Below are positions 62,760-64,000 of a stretch of 64,000 nucleotides of DNA, piece by piece. Made by a program: the position numbers and the translations under genes. Position 1 is the first letter of the stretch; every line of letters begins with the position of its first letter. Origin of the DNA: Diadophis punctatus similis. Taxonomy: Eukaryota > Chordata > Lepidosauria > Squamata > Dipsadidae. Location: the NCBI GenBank assembly GCA_023053685.1, contig JALIGW010000022.1, positions 1,499,501 to 1,563,500 on the forward strand. The letters are read 5' to 3'. A model generated the notes under the pieces. The model was not told where the DNA came from and made no database searches. It saw only the letters and a list, made by a program, of their open reading frames with translations.

Positions 62760-63960
62760 CCCCTCCAGCAAATGGTCCCTCCTTCCCAGGCCCCCCCACC
62801 CCTAATAGGCGCCGTTGGCCTTTTGTCCCTCACACTTTCTCTGGCTCTTCTCCCCTTTTACCTCGACTCCAGCCCCCCCTATTATGTCAAAACGGACCCC
62901 CCCAGACCTCCCCCTCCAATCACAGCACCCTGGGAACTCCAGGCCCCTCATTGTCTGGGTCCGCCCAGCACATTCAAACCGGCCTCGGAATTCAGGCATC
63001 AGCGCTGCCTTTGCAGGGAGGGCGGTATAAGGCAGACGGGCGGGGGGGGGCTGTTCTCCCCCCCCAGAAAGGGGCAGACAGACATCCCTCCCCAGCCAGG
63101 GATGCCCCCTTCAGAGCCCGGGGGCGGCCGGGAGGGGCGGCCCAATTCCTCCTTCCCTCCCGCTCCCCCCCTCGATGCTGTATCCCCCGAAGTGGGGGGG
63201 GTGGAGAACCCACCTGGCCCTCCCCGAGGCGAGGAAGGGTCTTCCTCCCTCCCTCCCCTCTCCCGCACCGCGCCCCCTCCCGCAGAGGGGCGCCTCCCTT
63301 TCCCCACCCCCGCCCGCTGGCAGCGCTCCGGGGGGGCGTCGTGGGGAGGGGTCTCCCCCGGGGACCCCCGCCTCCTCCCCCCTCCCCCCTCATTGTTCCT
63401 CCGCGGGGCCGGGCCGAGGCGGCGGCGGCGGCGACAGGCGAGGCGACTCACCGGGTCGGGGGCGGCGGGGCCGGGCCAGGCCGGGCTCTCGGGGCGGGGC
63501 GGACGAGGACCCGAAGCGGCGGCGGCGGCGGCGAGGGCGGAGGAGGCGGCGCCATGTTCCTCCCTCCCTCTCTCTTCGCTCGCTCGCTCGCCCGCCCTTC
63601 CTGCCTTCCTTCACCCGGCCGCCGCGAGGGAGGAAGGGGGAGGCCGGGCGGCGGCAGAGGCCGGCGGGGAGAGGCGGCGGGGGAGGCCGAGGAGGCGCCC
63701 TCGCCTCACGCTGAGAGGAGGCGGCGGCGAAACCATCGACTGAGGGAGAAGCGACAGGGCGCGGGGCCGCGTGCGTCTCGAGCGGGGGGGGGGGAGCCGC
63801 GCGCGCTCCGAGACGCTAACGCGCACGCGCGCCCAAGCCGGCCGAGCCTTTGCGCAGGAGCCGCGGCTCGCGCCGCCGGCAGAGCCTGAGAGCGAGCGAG
63901 CGAGCAGGGAGGGGGAGGGGCCGAGCAGGGGGCGGGGCCGATGCTACGGGCCAAGCAGCA
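62760..63960 (-). promoter_or_regulatory. CpG island promoter of ARHGAP35
   Basis: About 1.2 kb of very GC- and CpG-rich DNA with GC boxes (GGGCGG/CCGCCC) and no TATA box, typical of a broad housekeeping promoter. On the gene strand it holds an ATGGCGCC motif at about 63548-63555 that resembles a YY1 element. In mammals AP2S1 lies next to ARHGAP35 on the opposite strand, so the island could be shared, but nothing of AP2S1 is in the window. Confidence 0.75.
63452..63800 (-). other. ARHGAP35: Probable non-coding first exon of ARHGAP35
   Basis: A strong minus-strand donor, ACCCG|GTGAGTC, follows 63452 in the CpG island and is the best partner for the acceptor at 48720. The transcription start cannot be read, so 63800 is only a guess. 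An ATG at 63555 opens 34 codons to the splice. If joined to 48720 it continues R-E-K-C and stops at 48710-48708, giving a 38-codon proline-rich upstream ORF that does not reach the main frame. Confidence 0.6.
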
Positions 63961-64000
63961 GGAGGAGAAGAAGGGGACGCGGGCGCGCCCCCTGTACGGA

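Noticed and set aside
62732..63889. 385- and 323-codon open frames across the right CpG island
   Set aside because: Low-complexity Pro/Gly/Arg translations typical of CpG islands, antisense to the ARHGAP35 first exon.

Overview
The window is vertebrate nuclear DNA, most likely from a squamate reptile and plausibly a snake. The evidence is intron-exon structure, CpG-island promoters, many CR1 LINE 3' ends, tRNA-derived SINEs of squamate type, very long simple repeats, and dense miniature DNA transposons. The species cannot be fixed from the sequence alone.

One protein-coding gene can be demonstrated: ARHGAP35 (p190A RhoGAP, formerly GRLF1), on the minus strand and complete in its coding part. 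A CpG island near 62.8-63.96 kb holds the promoter and a non-coding first exon with a splice donor after 63452. Intron 1 is about 14.7 kb. A giant exon (44828-48720) carries 200 bases of 5' leader and codons 1-1231: the N-terminal GTPase-like domain, FF domains, two pseudo-GTPase domains and the RasGAP-binding tyrosines. Five smaller exons (37758-37902, 27090-27167, 26006-26137, 21950-22055, and coding part 21237-21597) encode the polybasic stretch, the RhoGAP domain and the proline-rich tail. The joined frame is 4515 bases, 1504 residues plus stop. A 3' UTR of about 4.4 kb ends near 16860 at an AATAAA signal.

Left of the gene (1-16.8 kb) is intergenic or flanking DNA. It contains a second CpG island (about 5.24-6.37 kb) with two minus-strand splice-donor-like sites. 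This suggests the 5' end of another minus-strand gene whose body runs out of the window. Gene order in other vertebrates makes NPAS1 a candidate, but no NPAS1 coding exon is visible.

Most other sequence is repeats. (1) A pogo/Tigger-like miniature transposon of about 390-400 bp, with CAGGTAGTCCTCGACTTAC ends and TA flanks, occurs about 18 times. (2) Several hAT-like families occur, some with exact 8-bp target duplications, including a 110-140 bp palindromic family. (3) There are nine CR1 3' fragments. (4) There are tRNA-derived SINEs, one with four tandem copies of its body. (5) Palindromic repeats of unassigned class are present. (6) Long microsatellites and two short interstitial telomeric tracts are present. 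I found no prokaryotic-type system, CRISPR array, rRNA or intact tRNA gene. The most interesting points are structural: a 0.84-kb inverted repeat inside intron 1, nested transposons with readable order, stacked upstream ORFs in the ARHGAP35 leader, and an unexplained open frame ending at a donor-like site at 58.3-58.7 kb.
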